NCBI RefSeq assembly: GCF_030052815.1
Contig: NC_079507.1
Location: 57,539,119-57,603,118, forward strand
DNA length: 64,000 bases
Direction of reading: 5' to 3'
DNA from: Hevea brasiliensis
Taxonomy: Eukaryota > Streptophyta > Magnoliopsida > Malpighiales > Euphorbiaceae
Both the position numbers and the translations under genes were made by a program. Shown one piece after another: positions 21,401 through 35,563 of the stretch. Under the pieces are notes generated by a model. It was not told the DNA's origin, did not search any database, and was given only the letters and a program-made list of their open reading frames with translations. The first letter of the stretch is position 1, and each line of letters starts with the position of its first letter.

Positions 21401-24400
21401 AGAAATAAAAATTAAGCAATATTAAAATATTGTACTATATATTTATTTAAAATTTATAAATTTAAAAGTTAAAAAAAAATGCATATAAGGCTATTTACAC
21501 AATACACCAGAAGTAGTAACATGGATTTTTAACTTTACTAAAGAGATACACTTAAATTTCTTGATTTATAATTGGTTTTAGAAAATTGCTTTTAATAGTT
21601 TTCACTATTTCCGAGTTCTAAGTGCTGGATTGAAGTCCCAGCATCTGCAGTTTAGGAGAATTTCTTAATTTTTCGACTTCTTCATTTGATGCAATATATA
21701 TATATATATTTGAATGGTGGTGGAATTGAGCAAGGGAATTACAATTACAAGAAAGATCCTCTCGAGGCCAACTAAATGGTGAATAGTGTTGCAGCGCCGG
21801 GTGAGCCCATGTTATCTCAAAAATAGTAAGCTTGGGCCTAAATGCCTATTTTATGCAAACTCTAACTTGGGCTAATGGTATGGTGCCATAGAAAAACTAA
21901 TTGTGGACTTTGCATCAAAGAAATTTGTTTTCTTTCTAATGGGGTATCTTCCTTCACCAATTGATGCTGATAATTTTTCTTGGTTTGACTTTGAGCTTGA
22001 TAATAATTGTTTTCAAAATGTTGATGATGGGTTTGATTAAAGAGGTTATCTCTAGTTTTGTGCTTTTATTTTATTATATTATAACCAAATCTAAATGATG
22101 CGATTTTTCAACCAACCATATCCCAACTCACTAGACCTCAATTGGCATATACCTAATCTTAAGGTCCAAATGATACCTTTATGGCCGGTGTTGTGCCTGT
22201 GCAAAATTCTGCATTTTTTTCATCTACCTTCAATTCATGTCTACTAATTATTATTATAATCAAGGAACTTATTCTATACATATATATATATTCCCCTTTT
22301 GCGTTTCAAAACTTATTTACTACTACAAGTTTATGAAATAAATTTATCATTTTTTTTATTCATAACTATATGATATTAAGGCAGTGTTCGATTTAACTTA
22401 TAAAAATTAATTTAGACTTATAAGTTAATACAAAACTTATAAGTATCTAAAATTTTAAATAATTATGTATTTGATTAAAATTTATATAAGTGACTGATAG
22501 ATAATTAATATATTTGATAAAAAATATTTTATAAGTATGTTTATTATTAAAAAATATATTAAATAAAATATGTGATGAAATTTTAATAATAAAAAAAATA
22601 ATATAATAAAACACTTAGTTATATTTTAGTATATGTTATAGTTTTCCACACGGAAGATGGTCTATCCAAAAATGCTGTAGCGAACAAGACTTTGAAGCTA
22701 TTATAAGTATTTCAAGGTGGTTAAAATCAACATCACCAAGTGTGTTTTCTTGATAAAGTGGCATTGAGACTCAAAAAAGTTCATTGTCAAAGTAAATTGC
22801 ATTACTTAGTTGTTGATTAATGTTTGGAAGAATAATAGCCGATAATTAAAAATATTAATTTTAATTAATTAATATTATTATTTAATTTTATTAAATACAA
22901 TTATAAGGATAATTGAAAGTCCAAGTTGCTATGAAGTTCTGATTTGGAGCCCACTTAGTAGCAGTTTGTCTCAATGGTCCTACATACCCTGTTTATGCAT
23001 GAAAATTTCTTATGGTACCCACCAAAGGAAATTAAAATTTTTTTTTATTTTTATTATTTATTAAAAAAAACCATAAATAGTCTAAGGATTGCTTTTCAAG
23101 AAAGGACTATCATGATAGTCTTTGTAGAAATGATTGGGAAAAAAAAATTAAAAAAGGAAAAAAGTGACAAGGAACCAATGTCCTCTAATTAGATTTAAAA
23201 AAAAAAAAAAAGTATCATATCTTTGCTCCACTGGGCTTGAGAGATTTGCCCAACCTTCACGACACTAGAAATAGAACCAAGTCAAATTCAAACTTCAATT
23301 TCTATATTTGTTCGACTTTATTGGATTTGGCAAGGTTATGTGCTCAACATATTTGCATATTAAAAGATGTTCCATTTAACAATCATATTATAATTTATTT
23401 TTATTTGTAAAAAAAAACTGTTCAAGTATAACAATTATAATCCCTTTAAATTCGAGATTCGGTATTATCAATTGATTTAATTCAATTCATTTTATAGAAA
23501 GAGATTTATCGCTAAACTTGAAATGACATCTAATAAAACGAAACATTAGAAAATTCAACACTTGCTCTTATTATACTTTCAAGCAGATATAATATTTAAT
23601 TATCATATTAATGTGAAGAGTCGAATCTAAATAAAATAAAGTAATCTTACTAAATTAATGGCTAGATTATTAGGCTCAATTACGTATTATAATTTATAAA
23701 ATTATTGTAAAAAATTAAATATAGTAGAAAAATGAGATATTCAAAAATAATTTATTGAACCCATGGTTATCCTAATCGAAATTGAAACCATTATAAATTG
23801 ATTAATTATTTATTTAGAAAAGTATTTAATGAGGTCACATTTTTTGTAACGAAGAACGATAGGACAACCCATTATTTATATGATTGATTTCTTGACGCGT
23901 TAATTATCCTCAACTTCAATCATAATATAATTATTTTTAGAATTATAACATTTTAAATTTAAATTTAATAAAATTTGTATTTTTATGATAAAAATAATAG
24001 AACTTAGGACCACTATGTTATGTAAGTTAATGATTTATTTGAGTTTTAGCTTAATAACAATAAAATCGTTTTTAATATTATAAATTCTCAAGCTTAAATT
24101 TTAATAAAAATAATTATACAAAAAAAAAAAGAAATTATTCAAGAGACTTTTGTCAATAGGGTCTGTTGAATTTTGGCCCATATTAAAGCTTGATATGTGG
24201 TTTGATGGGAGAGGGATTACGTGGAAGATTTGATGAAGATTATATTCAAACTTCAAGCTTATTAATTAAGCGTTGAAACAGTTAGTTAAAAATGTTCCAT
24301 CATCTCCTCCTTACATTGAATCTATAATTTTCCCTAAATAAAAATTTAAACAAAATCATGTGTGACATAAGTTCACGAGATTCCAAATTAGACCTTCTTA

Positions 24401-27267
24401 TCTCCAGCATATGATTTATGATTTATTTTATGTTTATATATTAAATTGTGAAATGAATTGGTTTTAATCCTATTTTAAAAAAGTAATAAATAAATAAATA
24501 TTTTTAATAAAAAATAATTATTAACATATTATTTTTTAAAAATTATATCTTATCAATTTTCATCTATCACTTTTCAAAAGTAATTTTATCAAAATTATTT
24601 ATCACTTAGATAAAATTAAGGTGTATTGATTTTTTTTTTTTAATTTTACTCTTATTTTTGCTCCACACAATAATTACTTTTATAATTTTCTATAACACAT
24701 TTTATTAACTTATTTTTCTTTATTAATTAAATGTAATAAAAGGTAATTTAATTAAATTATGAATAATTTTATTATAATTCAGATGATTTAATTTTTTTAA
24801 ATTATTATATAAAAATCTTAAACGATATATAAAAATAAACGATGGTAATATAAAATAAACAAATGACATTTTTAATTTACTAAAAATATTAATGATATAT
24901 ATATTATATTTAATAAAAATATAATAATAATTATATTTCTATTTCCATTTTCATTTTTCATCAAGGAGAAAAATTTTGAATTAAATACATAGATTTACTC
25001 TCGACAACTTGAGAAGAAAATTAATCAAATTACCTTAGAGGGGTGTCAATTATCAATATATTTAAATGATAATAATAGAAGTAATTATATTTAATGAGAT
25101 AAAAGGAGGCATGGGATGAAGCGTGAGAGGAAACACAGGACATCACATGGGCGAATAAAACCCAAAGGAAGGGGACCACAACAGAGCCATGGCAGGGCAT
25201 GCAAAACCGCTAGCAATAGCAGCAGCGTAGGGCAGGATATCTTGGGGGGTGAGGCTGAGGGAAGCAAGCACCTGCCCCATGTGAGAGAGGAGAAGAAGAA
25301 GAAGAAGAAAGAAGGCGGTGAAGAATGGCAATGCGCAAAGAGGACATGATTATCATTTATTGAATAGAGAAACTTAGACTTTTATTTCTAAGAAAGCGAT
25401 GCTCTGTGGGTCTTCACTAGCAACTAGCAACCCACATGGCCGACACTTCCACATCTCCCTCACTTTCAGTGGCTCCTAATATTTTCACTTGCACATTACA
25501 TATACTTACAAACACATATCAACTCATTTTAATTATATTTTATTAATACTGAAATTTTATTTTAATTATATTAAAAAATTTCAAAATTGAATAATTTTAA
25601 TTTTAATTAATCGAAAACTCAATAAATATAATGCATGCACATGAATGAGTGCCATAGCTATTGGCTTAGGCTAGTTGCTACCCTCTTCTTCTTCTCTTCT
25701 CTTCTGCCCATCTTTATATCTGTTGTGTTGAAGACAATGGTCCCCATGCAATCTCCCCCTTATTCCATCAGAAGATATCCCTTTTAAAAGAATACCCAAC
25801 ATCTGCAACTGTTGTCTATCTCCTTCATTTTTTGCCTTTAAATCACACCCACACTTCACCTGTCTATATTTGTCACTTATTGGGTCTTACAAATATGGTG
25901 AAATTCCTTTCCTAGTTGGGTTTTTTTTCTTTTTAAAAAAAAAAAATTTTTGAAAAAAAAAATTTTTCTTTTGCCTAGTTTGGACTAATGGGAAATCAAA
26001 GGATGACAGTAATTATGATAGTAATTATTATTGCTGCACTTTATAAAATTATGATAGTAATTTTTATTTTTTTTTATTATGATAGAAATATAATAAATTA
26101 AAAATTTGCATATAATATAAAATTTATTTTTTGTTTAATTAATAATTATATATTTATATTAATATTAAAAATTTTATAGTATAAAAATATGATCCATTAA
26201 TATGTAACGACTAAAGGCTAAATTCACTTACTAATAATTTGTTGATTAAAATAATTGAAAAAATATTTTTCATAAAAAATATTTCATGAAAATACTTGCT
26301 ATTATTTGCTTAAAATGTTAAATTAATATTTTATATTTATTTTATTTATATATAAATATTTTAATATTTTAATAAAATTATTAAATTTAAAAAATAGAAA
26401 ATAATTAACTTTTTTAAAAAGAGAGAGTCATTTTCCTTAAAAATGATATAATTTTTTTCTTTAATTAAAAAAATATTTTATATTAACTCATTTTATTGAG
26501 TGTCTCAAATACTAAAAAATATAAAAAATAATTTATAAAATAAATATTTTCAATGAAATAAACGAAGTCTTAAAAAAAAAATTCATATTAAATTTACTAA
26601 TTTAGAACATGAAAAAAATTAATTTGTGGCCTTTTTTTTTAAGGAAGTTTATTAATTGCCAATTTATTAAAAAAGATGGATTACAAATAAAGTTGTTATA
26701 TATAGGTTCTGCATATATTAAAAATAATCCATAATGACATTTTACTTGATAATAATATTATTTTGAGTATTTTATAATTTCGTTTTTAAAATATGATAAA
26801 AATTATAGTTTAATATATTTATTTTTATAAGAAATAAGTTAATTTTCAATATATATTTCTGTTAATAAATTAAAAAAAGTCATTCTATTAAAATTTATGT
26901 TCATCAATAATAATCAAAGCAATTGATTTAAATCTAAAGAACTAAATTATTATAAATATTAAAATTATAAAAAATAAATTATTATAAAAAAATAATAAAC
27001 TAAACTGTTATAGATTTCAATTCAATAATGATAAATTTTAGTAAAAATATTATTTTATTAATATAAAATATTTTAGGAACAAATATATTTTTCATAAAAA
27101 AATAGAAAAATTAAACTACAAATTTTACTTTATTTACTATATTATTTAATACGTAGATGGGTAAATTGATTTAAAGTTTTTTTTTCATAAATAATGCATT
27201 TTATAATTACCTTCTACAAAAGACATTGCCCATTTCTAATCAAATATTAGCGAGTGAGCGGAAGGAG

Positions 27268-27315
<48 letters not shown>

Positions 27316-27960
27316 TGTGGAAATATAATTGGAAAAAGGGCAAATTAGGTGGGAATGAGATCTATTCCTGGTCGCGGGGTCACTATCTCAAAGATATGTG
27401 ATAGTGATTTTTGCCACCCAAACCCAAATACAATAACCTTTTTTTTTTTTTTTTTTTAAAGTTTTATTGTTCTCAATTCATTAATCACAAACAAGAAAAT
27501 TAACATATAATTAATAATAATAATAATAATAATAAATCACAATTCAAAGAAGAAAAACTTGTTCAAAACACAATTGAGGCAGATATTGAAACACCAACTT
27601 ATTCCTCCATCTGTACTCTAACCTAGTCTTTGCTTTGAGTCAATTTCTTCATTCTAGCTTGCATAATTATATTACCCAAGTGTATGTGTCATAATCAATC
27701 TCATTTCTGCTACCACTTGCCTAACTCAATTACATTGACACACGCACACATAATATCTATGTAATTTTTATTATAAAATGCACTAAATATTTCTAAAAAA
27801 CAACCATGAAATAATTGATAAAGAATTATCTTTATTATAAATTGATTTATTATGTAACACTTTGAAAGTCATTTCCAACTCTTATGATAAGTCTCTTTCT
27901 ATAGCTCTCACATGAGAGCTCTGTTTTTTGCGATACAGATCACTTGCATTAATAGAAAAA
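18401..27960. other. Long AT-rich intergenic desert
   Basis: About 9.5 kb with no recognisable gene. Less AT-rich islands occur at 20040-20200, 20880-21190, 21740-22030 and 25100-25900, none with a coding domain I know. 22380-22660 resembles the AT-rich body of a degraded MITE, but no second terminus was found. An (AAT)n microsatellite lies at 27268-27315. A short perfect inverted repeat (TCACTATC...GATAGTGA) is at about 27379-27406. Confidence 0.5.
27268..27315. repeat. (AAT)n microsatellite
   Basis: About 15 uninterrupted ATA/AAT units. Confidence 0.9.
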
Positions 27961-29233
27961 TACACAGATACATACGAGAGTGGAGAGGGAGAGGGTAGAG
28001 TAAAAGAGACAGAGAAGAGATGAAAGAATAATAATAAAAAAAAGGAGGAGGACAGAGAAGAGAGAGAGAGAGGGAAGAGAGTTGCAGGAAGAGAAAGTAA
28101 TAGTTTAATGGATTGTGGGAGAGAATGGACGCCACCGTATCTACAAAAATCCTAAAAATTCGATTCAGTTAGCTTTAAAAAGCAAAGGACAGATAAAAGC
28201 GTATATAAATATAATCTCATACGTATATAAAGAATTCAATATTAAATTGCGGAAAAGTCAAAAAAGAATTGAAAATACTCTCAACTCTGTTCTGTTCTCA
28301 ATCGCTATTATTCAAAGAAACTCCTCCACCTTTCTACAGGTAAACCATTGTTTTTGTTTTTGTTTTTGTTCCCTTCTTTCAACTACCCATTTCTTTATCT
28401 CGCTTTCTTTCTCTGTCTAAAAGCATTTGCTTTGTTTGCCTGCTTCTGCTTCGCTGTGTGTGGTGTGTTGTTGAGTTTATTTGTGCTGTGAAGATGAGTT
28501 CTTGATTATTATTTTATTTTTTTAAGCATTAAAGAAGAGAAGTGAACGTGCTCTTTCTTTTTTTGTCCTTTTGCTCTCTTATATTTAACAAAACCAGCAG
28601 ATTTCACGCTTAGAGATAAAAATGATTAGTGTTTCCTGCAGTTATAAAAATGATTAGTGTTTTCTGCGGTTCTTTTTTTTTTTTTCTTTCTTTTTTTATA
28701 GGAAACAATCTTTGTTGAGAGATGAAAAGAGATACTATTCTTTGGAATTTGGGCTATTTTCCATCTTTTGAGAGCCATGCTTGTCTCTAACAATTGAGTA
28801 ACTCATTCTTTCCTTTTTTTTTTTTTCCCTTTTCTTTTCTGGGTCTTTCCTTTTTGATTCTTGAAATGAGTTTCTAGAGAGGGAGAGGGTAGATTTGTTT
28901 ATTTGTCCAATTCTTGTGCTAGTCTCTGTTTTATTTTTTGCTTGAATCACGCAAAACAATGCTATTGATGATAATTTACCTCTAGTTAAGCTTAGCAGTA
29001 CCCTTTTCTTTCTATATCAGAAAAAGGGTACCTGCAAATTTGCCAGTCTTTTAAAGGAAGTTCCCTAATATATCCGCTATACGCACACATGTCTGTGGGT
29101 GCATGTGTTCTTGGGGCCTTTCTTGCTCGGATATGAACTGGGTTACAGAGAAACAACAAGAAAACCAAGAAAGCAAACGGCAACAACTTAAACAAGAAAC
29201 AGAGATATTCTAGTTCTTAGTTTCTTCGTATCC
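27961..29233 (+). promoter_or_regulatory. Promoter, 5' UTR and 5' UTR intron of the AHK4-like gene
   Basis: A GAGA-rich purine tract (27975-28090) precedes a candidate UTR exon ending CTACAG|GTAAAC at 28339/28340. A good acceptor after a pyrimidine run (TTTTTATAG at about 28693-28701) would start the exon that carries the start codon. If so, the leader holds several short upstream ORFs, the first from ATG 28722 (22 codons). A 27-bp tandem repeat (AAAAATGATTAGTGTTTYCTGC) at about 28618-28668 lies in the intron. UTR splicing is inferred from consensus sites only. Confidence 0.45.
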
Positions 29234-32200
29234 ATGGCTGTGAAGCTACAGCAGATCCACCACCAACATCACCACCACCACCACCACTCTGTAGCTGTCA
29301 AGGTAAATGAGCAGCAGATGGGGACAAAAAGGGGGTACACATTTATCCAAGCTCACAGGGCTTGGCTTCCTAAATTCCTGTTGCTCTGGGTCATGCTTGT
29401 GGCATTTATTAGTTGGATGATATACAATGGCATGGATGCTGATAATAAAGTAAGAAGAAAGGAAGTACTGGGTAGCATGTGTGATCAAAGGGCAAGAATG
29501 TTGCAAGATCAATTCAGTGTTAGTGTTAACCATGTCCATGCGCTTGCCATTCTTGTGTCTACGTTCCATTACAACAAAAACCCATCTGCAATTGACCAGG
29601 TTAGTGCCCCTATGCATATACATATAATATATTTCTATTTGGTTTCTGAAAAATGAGAAGGTAAAAAAGATCAGGAAAAATGATTTCCAAATGTCACTTC
29701 TGCTGCTGTTTATTCTCGGCCAACATAACTGAAGTTCGATTTTATTTTTGCCAAATAATCATGCAACGCTTATTTGAATTTTTATGCTCGGAATTTTTTT
29801 TCCCTGCTTTTAATTTGTTGAGGCTGTGATTGGTTTCTGATAAAATTGAGGGAAATAATTTTGGGAACTTCTAGTTGCTGCTGCTTCGTTTTCAAGATGC
29901 AAATTTACAAAATGGGTTTGACTCGGTCAAATATTTGTATAAGATTAGTTCACTTGATGAGGCAAAGCAAGTTCTTTCCAATTGTGTTTCATACAAAAAA
30001 TGCAGGAAACATTTGCTGAATACACTGCTAGAACATCATTTGAGCGGCCATTGTTGAGTGGGGTAGCCTATGCACAGAGGGTGGTTGATTCAGAGAGGAA
30101 GGAATTTGAGAGGCAACATGGATGGACAATAAAGACAATGGAGAAGGAGCGTTCACCAATACGAGATGAGTATGCGCCAGTGATATTTTCTCAAGAAACT
30201 GTATCCTACATTGAATCTCTTGACATGATGTCAGGGGAGGTAAATCAAAATTACACAATTTTTCTGCCTCATTCTGGTTTTCTTGTTTATGCTATTTTAG
30301 GTTCTAACAGTATCACAAAATCAAAATCTGGATTTTAATTGGGATTGAGCCTGTAATTTTGCCTCTTTATGTAGGAGGACAGAGAAAACATACTGAAGGC
30401 TAGAGCTACAGGGAAAGCTGTTTTGACAAGCCCCTTCAGGTTACTAGGTTCGCATCATCTTGGTGTCGTCTTGACGTTCCCAGTTTACAGGTCTAAGCTT
30501 CCTCAAAACCCCACAGTGGCACAGCGTATAGAAGCAAGTGCAGGGTAAACAAGAAAAAAGTTTGCATTTTGTTTTTGTCATTTCTGGAATTTTGATTCTG
30601 ATACAGTAAAAACATGTCATTTTGTGTCATCTATAGACCTGCTTTAATGCTGGCAGCAAAGTCCTAAATAAGAAAAAGATATTATTACATTATGTTTCTG
30701 TGAGATCATTTCATCATTTTAATATGATTCAGCTGTTCCATTTTCCTAAAACAATTGAAGAACATTTGGCACAGCAAATGCTTTGTTATTCCATACGCTG
30801 AGCAACATGTATAATTGTTATTTTATGTTACTGTTATGGGCCTGAAGTGTAAATCTAGCCTTTGACTCTGTGGTTCAATGGGATTAAATTCAAAGCCAAC
30901 TGTGCCCTTATGCAGGGGTGTAGGGTTTAAGGAGGGGGAAAGCCATCCCCTGATTTGTCTTGCAATATCACATCCTTTACAGAATGGTGGATGTTCTGAA
31001 TTGACAGAAATTCATTCATTTGTTAATGTGGAATTTATTGATGCCCTTTATAATATGTATTTCTAATTTTAAGCAGATACCTTGGTGGAGCCTTTGATGT
31101 TGAGTCCCTTGTGGAGAATTTACTTGGACAACTTGCTGGGAATCAGGCAATTTTAGTGAATGTTTACGATGTAACTAACTCTTCAGATCCCTTAATCATG
31201 TATGGTCACCAAAATCAAGATGGTGACATGTCTCTTGTGCATGAAAGCAAGCTTGATTTTGGAGACCCATTCAGGAAACATCAGATGATATGTAGGTGAG
31301 TGCATCCAATAATTGGTCAATATTTCACAAAATATGGGTCAGGTCTTCAGCATGCAGATACTTACTGATTTGGATTTCAAGCAGATATCATGAGAAGGCG
31401 CCGACGTCATGGACGGCACTCACTACCGCATTCTTATTCTTTGTGATCGGTTTGTTAGTGGGTTATATCTTATATGGCGCAGCAATTCATATTGTCAAAG
31501 TGGAGGATGATTTTCATGAAATGCAGGAGCTGAAAGTCCGTGCAGAAGCTGCTGATGTTGCCAAATCCCAGGTACTTATTCAAACATAATTGTGAAGGTA
31601 ATTCATTCCTCATTACTAAGTTGGAGCTTCTTTTGACCTGAGTACCATTTGTGTTCTTGATGCCAGTTTCTTGCTACTGTATCTCATGAAATCCGAACAC
31701 CTATGAATGGCATTCTTGGTAGGTGCATGATTTCTCTTTTTCCTTTCGGAGCATAAGCATGTTCTAGATGCTTGTACCTTCATAATTAGTTATGCGATCC
31801 GTGTATGATTGCAGGAATGCTGGCTTTGCTCCTAGATACTGATTTAAGTTCAACACAAAGGGATTATGCTCAAACTGCTCAAGCTTGTGGAAAGGCACTG
31901 ATAGCATTGATAAACGAGGTGCTTGACCGGGCAAAAATTGAAGCTGGCAAGTTGGAGCTTGAAGCTGTCCCGTTTGACCTTCAGTCCATACTAGATGATG
32001 TTCTTTCTTTATTTTCTGAGAAGTCTAGAAACAAAGGAATTGAGGTAAGTCCTACAGAATTGCAAATAAAAGAAGTTTTACTTGTGTTTACTGTTGTAGG
32101 CTGAAATGCTTGGGAATGAAATTTGCTCAAGTTGAAGCATTTCATATGGTACTTGCATTTTATAAAAATTAAACTGCCAGGTGCTTTTTATCATTTTCAA

Positions 32201-35200
32201 AACTGACATTCTGCAATTATTTTCTTCTCTCTTTTCCCTGGCACTTGACGTCAATGGATATGGTGCTTATAATGTGGTGTCTCGTTACATCATCTCAAAC
32301 ATGGATATGCCATCAACTGTGGAATTATAGCTGGCTGTGTTTGTTTCTGACAAAGTTCCAGATATTGTTCTGGGGGATCCTGGGAGATTCAGACAGATAA
32401 TTACCAATCTTGTGGGGAACTCTGTTAAGGTCAGTGAATTGCTAGCACAATCATTATTAAATGTCTTGTTACTTTGCTTCAATTATCAGTATGCCAGTAT
32501 GCTATATGGGTAAGATTTAGTGATTTTAGCCATAAATGTTACTTCTTAACATGTTGCTTTGTAATAGTTCAATGATATTTCCTACTGCTGGATACGTTAT
32601 TATCTTCGAAATACTTTTGGCGTAGTTGATTTATGTAACTAAATTTTTGGCAGTTCACTGAACGAGGGCATATATTTGTTAAAGTTCATTTAGATGAACA
32701 TGCTAAGGCCACTACATTTGCAAAAGCTGACAGTTGTTTGAGTGGAGGATCCAAAGAAAGTGTAATAATGTCTGGTGCTCGCCAGTTCAAAACCTTAAGT
32801 GGTTTTGAAGCAGCTGATGATCGGAACAGTTGGGAAGCCTTTAAGCATTTAGTTGCTGATGAAGAATTCCAATCCAGTGGTTCATTAAATGTGCTAACCA
32901 CTAATGAAGCTTCCGAGAGTGTTACTTTGATGGTATCTGTGGAGGATACAGGAATTGGAATCCCCTTGCATGCTCAGGATCGTGTTTTCATGCCCTTCAT
33001 GCAGGCAGACAGTTCAACCTCGAGAAATTATGGAGGAACTGGTATTGGCTTGAGCATCAGTAAATGTCTGGTTGAGCTTATGGGTGGTCATATAAACTTT
33101 ATTAGCCGGCCGCAGGTTGGAAGCACATTTTCATTCACTGCTGCTTTTGGGAGGTGCAAGAAAAATGCATTTAACAAAATGGAAAAGCGAAATTCTGAAG
33201 ATCTTCCTTCCAGCTTCAGAGGATTGAAAGCAATGGTAGTTGATGGAAAACCAGTTAGGGCTGCTGTAACCAGATACCATTTGAAGAGGCTTGGTATTGT
33301 GGCTGAAGTTGCAAGTAGCCTCAAGGTGGCTGCAGGTACCTGGGGAAAAAATGGTTCACTGACGTCTGGGTAAGTTCTTCATAGATATCTTTGATTAAAT
33401 TTACATGGGAAGAATAACAAAAGATATATCTGCAATTTTTGGCCCCTAATTGAAGATGTTTGTATGGCTTTATCAGTTACTTACAAGAGAGGAAATCTTC
33501 AGAAGCTACCACATTAAATATATCTAATTTGAGGGTGCTAAACTAGCTATTTGTTAGAGCAGAATGCACTTTTCTTCTTCCCCAAATTAAATTTTCCCTT
33601 AAAACCACTTTGAAGCAAATTAATTTTTCCCTTAAAACCACTTTGAAGCGAAATAGAAGTATAGAACACTTCTGCGAGTAAGATTCTATTGTAAGTCTTG
33701 CCTCAAAATAGTACGGTACTTTTTTTTATCCTGTTAGTAGTAGTTATAAACATGGTGGAATATAGCCAATCCTAACTACATTGGGATTAAGGTTGAGTTG
33801 AGTTTTGTCCTGGTAGGACTTCAGTTTTGGAGTTTGGACTCCGTATGAAAAAAATAGATTTGATGTCAATTCTATCTTGTTATTTATCTTATGTCTTGCT
33901 TTTAAGTTTAGGGTATATGGTGTGAGATTTTAACTTTATGGATTTTGTGAGTTACTCTTGATAAAGTTTCCTCTTTTACCCTCAGAGCAGTTGCTTTGTG
34001 GATTTGTAAATGCACTGTTTTATCTATATCACCGGCAAAGGTATATCACTGGTAAAGGTAATGCGTGGAATTGCCATTTCTAGATAAGATAATCAAAGAA
34101 GATATGACTGTCATTAGATTCTCTCCTGAATTCGGGAGGTATGCACTTATATTAGGTCATGCTGTGGGAGTTTTTCTTAAGTAGATTAGATGTTCTGTTC
34201 CATAAGTAACTGGTGCACAATAAGACATGAACCATGCGCCTAGTTGACAGGGAATGCTAGCTATGCTTCCTACAAGATGACCAGAAAGAAGATTTCTCGA
34301 GGAATCAATTAAAAAAAATCTACAATAGAATTCCTATTTCTACATTTTGTTTAGAACTTGAAATTATGATATAATGTATTTAGCTGCACCTCTTTTTTAT
34401 TTTCAGTGGCAGCAGTACCCAGCCAGATATAGTTCTGGTTGAGAAGGACTCATGGATTTCAGGGGAGGATGGTTGTTCAAGCGTATGGCCACTGGACTGG
34501 AAGCAGAGTGGACTCGTTTTTAAGTTGCCTAAGATGATACTTCTTGCTACTAATATCAGTAATGATGAATTTAATAAAGCAAAAGCATCAGGTTTTGCAG
34601 ATACTGTGATCATGAAACCTTTGAGAGCAAGTATGGTGGCTGCATGTCTTCAGCAGGTGTTGGGACTGGGGAAGAAGAGGCCACAAGGGAAAGATGTGCC
34701 GAATGGATCTTCTTTTCTCCGGAGTCTACTCTGTGGCAAGAAAATTCTGGTGGTTGATGACAATATGGTAAACCGTAGAGTTGCTGCAGGTGCACTGAAG
34801 AAGTTTGGAGCTAATGTGGAGTGTGCCGACAGTGGCAAAACAGCGCTAAAATTGCTTCAACTACCACACAGTTTTGATGCATGCTTCATGGATATTCAAA
34901 TGCCAGAAATGGATGGGTAAGTTTTCAAGGTTCTGTTTGTTTATTGTTAAACTGCATTCTTGAAAATCAAAAAAGATGCTTTAAGTGTAGATCCTTATTT
35001 CTTAAAAGCTGAAGTTAGCGATTTCGTTGACCCGACTTTGTTGTTTTTGTTGATGAACATTCTCTACATTCAGTAGACAATGAACATACTTGACATTCAG
35101 TAGACATGTCACATAATTCATATACGTGAACCCATACTTTTTTTGTTCTGGTTAACAAATGTTTCTAGCTTGAATCCACAGATACTTAAATCTTCTCTCA

Positions 35201-35563
35201 CTTATGCACGCCTATAAGTGGCTGCATGGTCTGGGAAACATTAGAGCAAGGGCTTCTTGTACACTACATGATCGATTTTCCTTTAATTCTTCTTCCAGGT
35301 TTGAGGCAACTCGCCGTATCCGGCAGATGGAGAGCGTGGCAAATGACCAGATAAATGGTCAATCCATGGTGGAAGAAGGAACTGCTAAAAAGGGTGAGTG
35401 GCATGTGCCAATTTTAGCCATGACTGCTGACGTGATACATGCCACATATGATGAGTGCCTGAAATGCGGGATGGATGGATACGTGTCAAAGCCTTTTGAG
35501 GAAGAAAATCTCTACCAGGCAGTTGCCAAGTTCTTCAAAGCCAAACCTATCTCAGACTCATAA
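29234..35563 (+). CDS. AHK4: Cytokinin receptor histidine kinase, AHK4/CRE1/WOL type
   Basis: Eleven coding exons: 29234-29599, 30006-30239, 30375-30544, 31077-31295, 31385-31571, 31667-31718, 31815-32044, 32331-32429, 32654-33369, 34407-34916, 35299-35563. All introns are GT-AG, all phases close, and the product is 1015 residues. In order it has a His-rich N-terminus (residues 9-18), TM1 (about 48-66), the extracytosolic CHASE cytokinin-binding domain (about 85-325) with GKAVLTSPFRLL, and TM2 (about 342-362). The kinase follows: H-box VSHEIRTPMNG with phospho-His399, N-box around Asn516, G1 DTGIGIP 617-623 and G2 GGTGIGL 646-652. Then come a degenerate receiver-like domain (about 700-845) and a C-terminal receiver with DD 875-876, phospho-acceptor Asp920 and the Lys of SKPF. 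It should perceive cytokinin at the ER or plasma membrane and pass phosphate to HPt proteins. An in-frame TAA at 29189 supports the ATG at 29234. It is about 40-65 residues shorter at the N-terminus than the Arabidopsis long form. Confidence 0.95.

Noticed and set aside
22380..22660. A complete MITE
   Set aside because: One terminus looks MITE-like (GGCAGTGTTCGATTTAAC), but no inverted partner or target duplication was found.
25116..25349. 77-codon frame rich in Lys and Arg
   Set aside because: The charged composition comes from GAA/AAG repeats; no start context or family support.
29246..29623. 125-codon minus-strand frame
   Set aside because: It is antisense to the first coding exon of the AHK4-like gene; the CAC repeat yields its poly-Val run.
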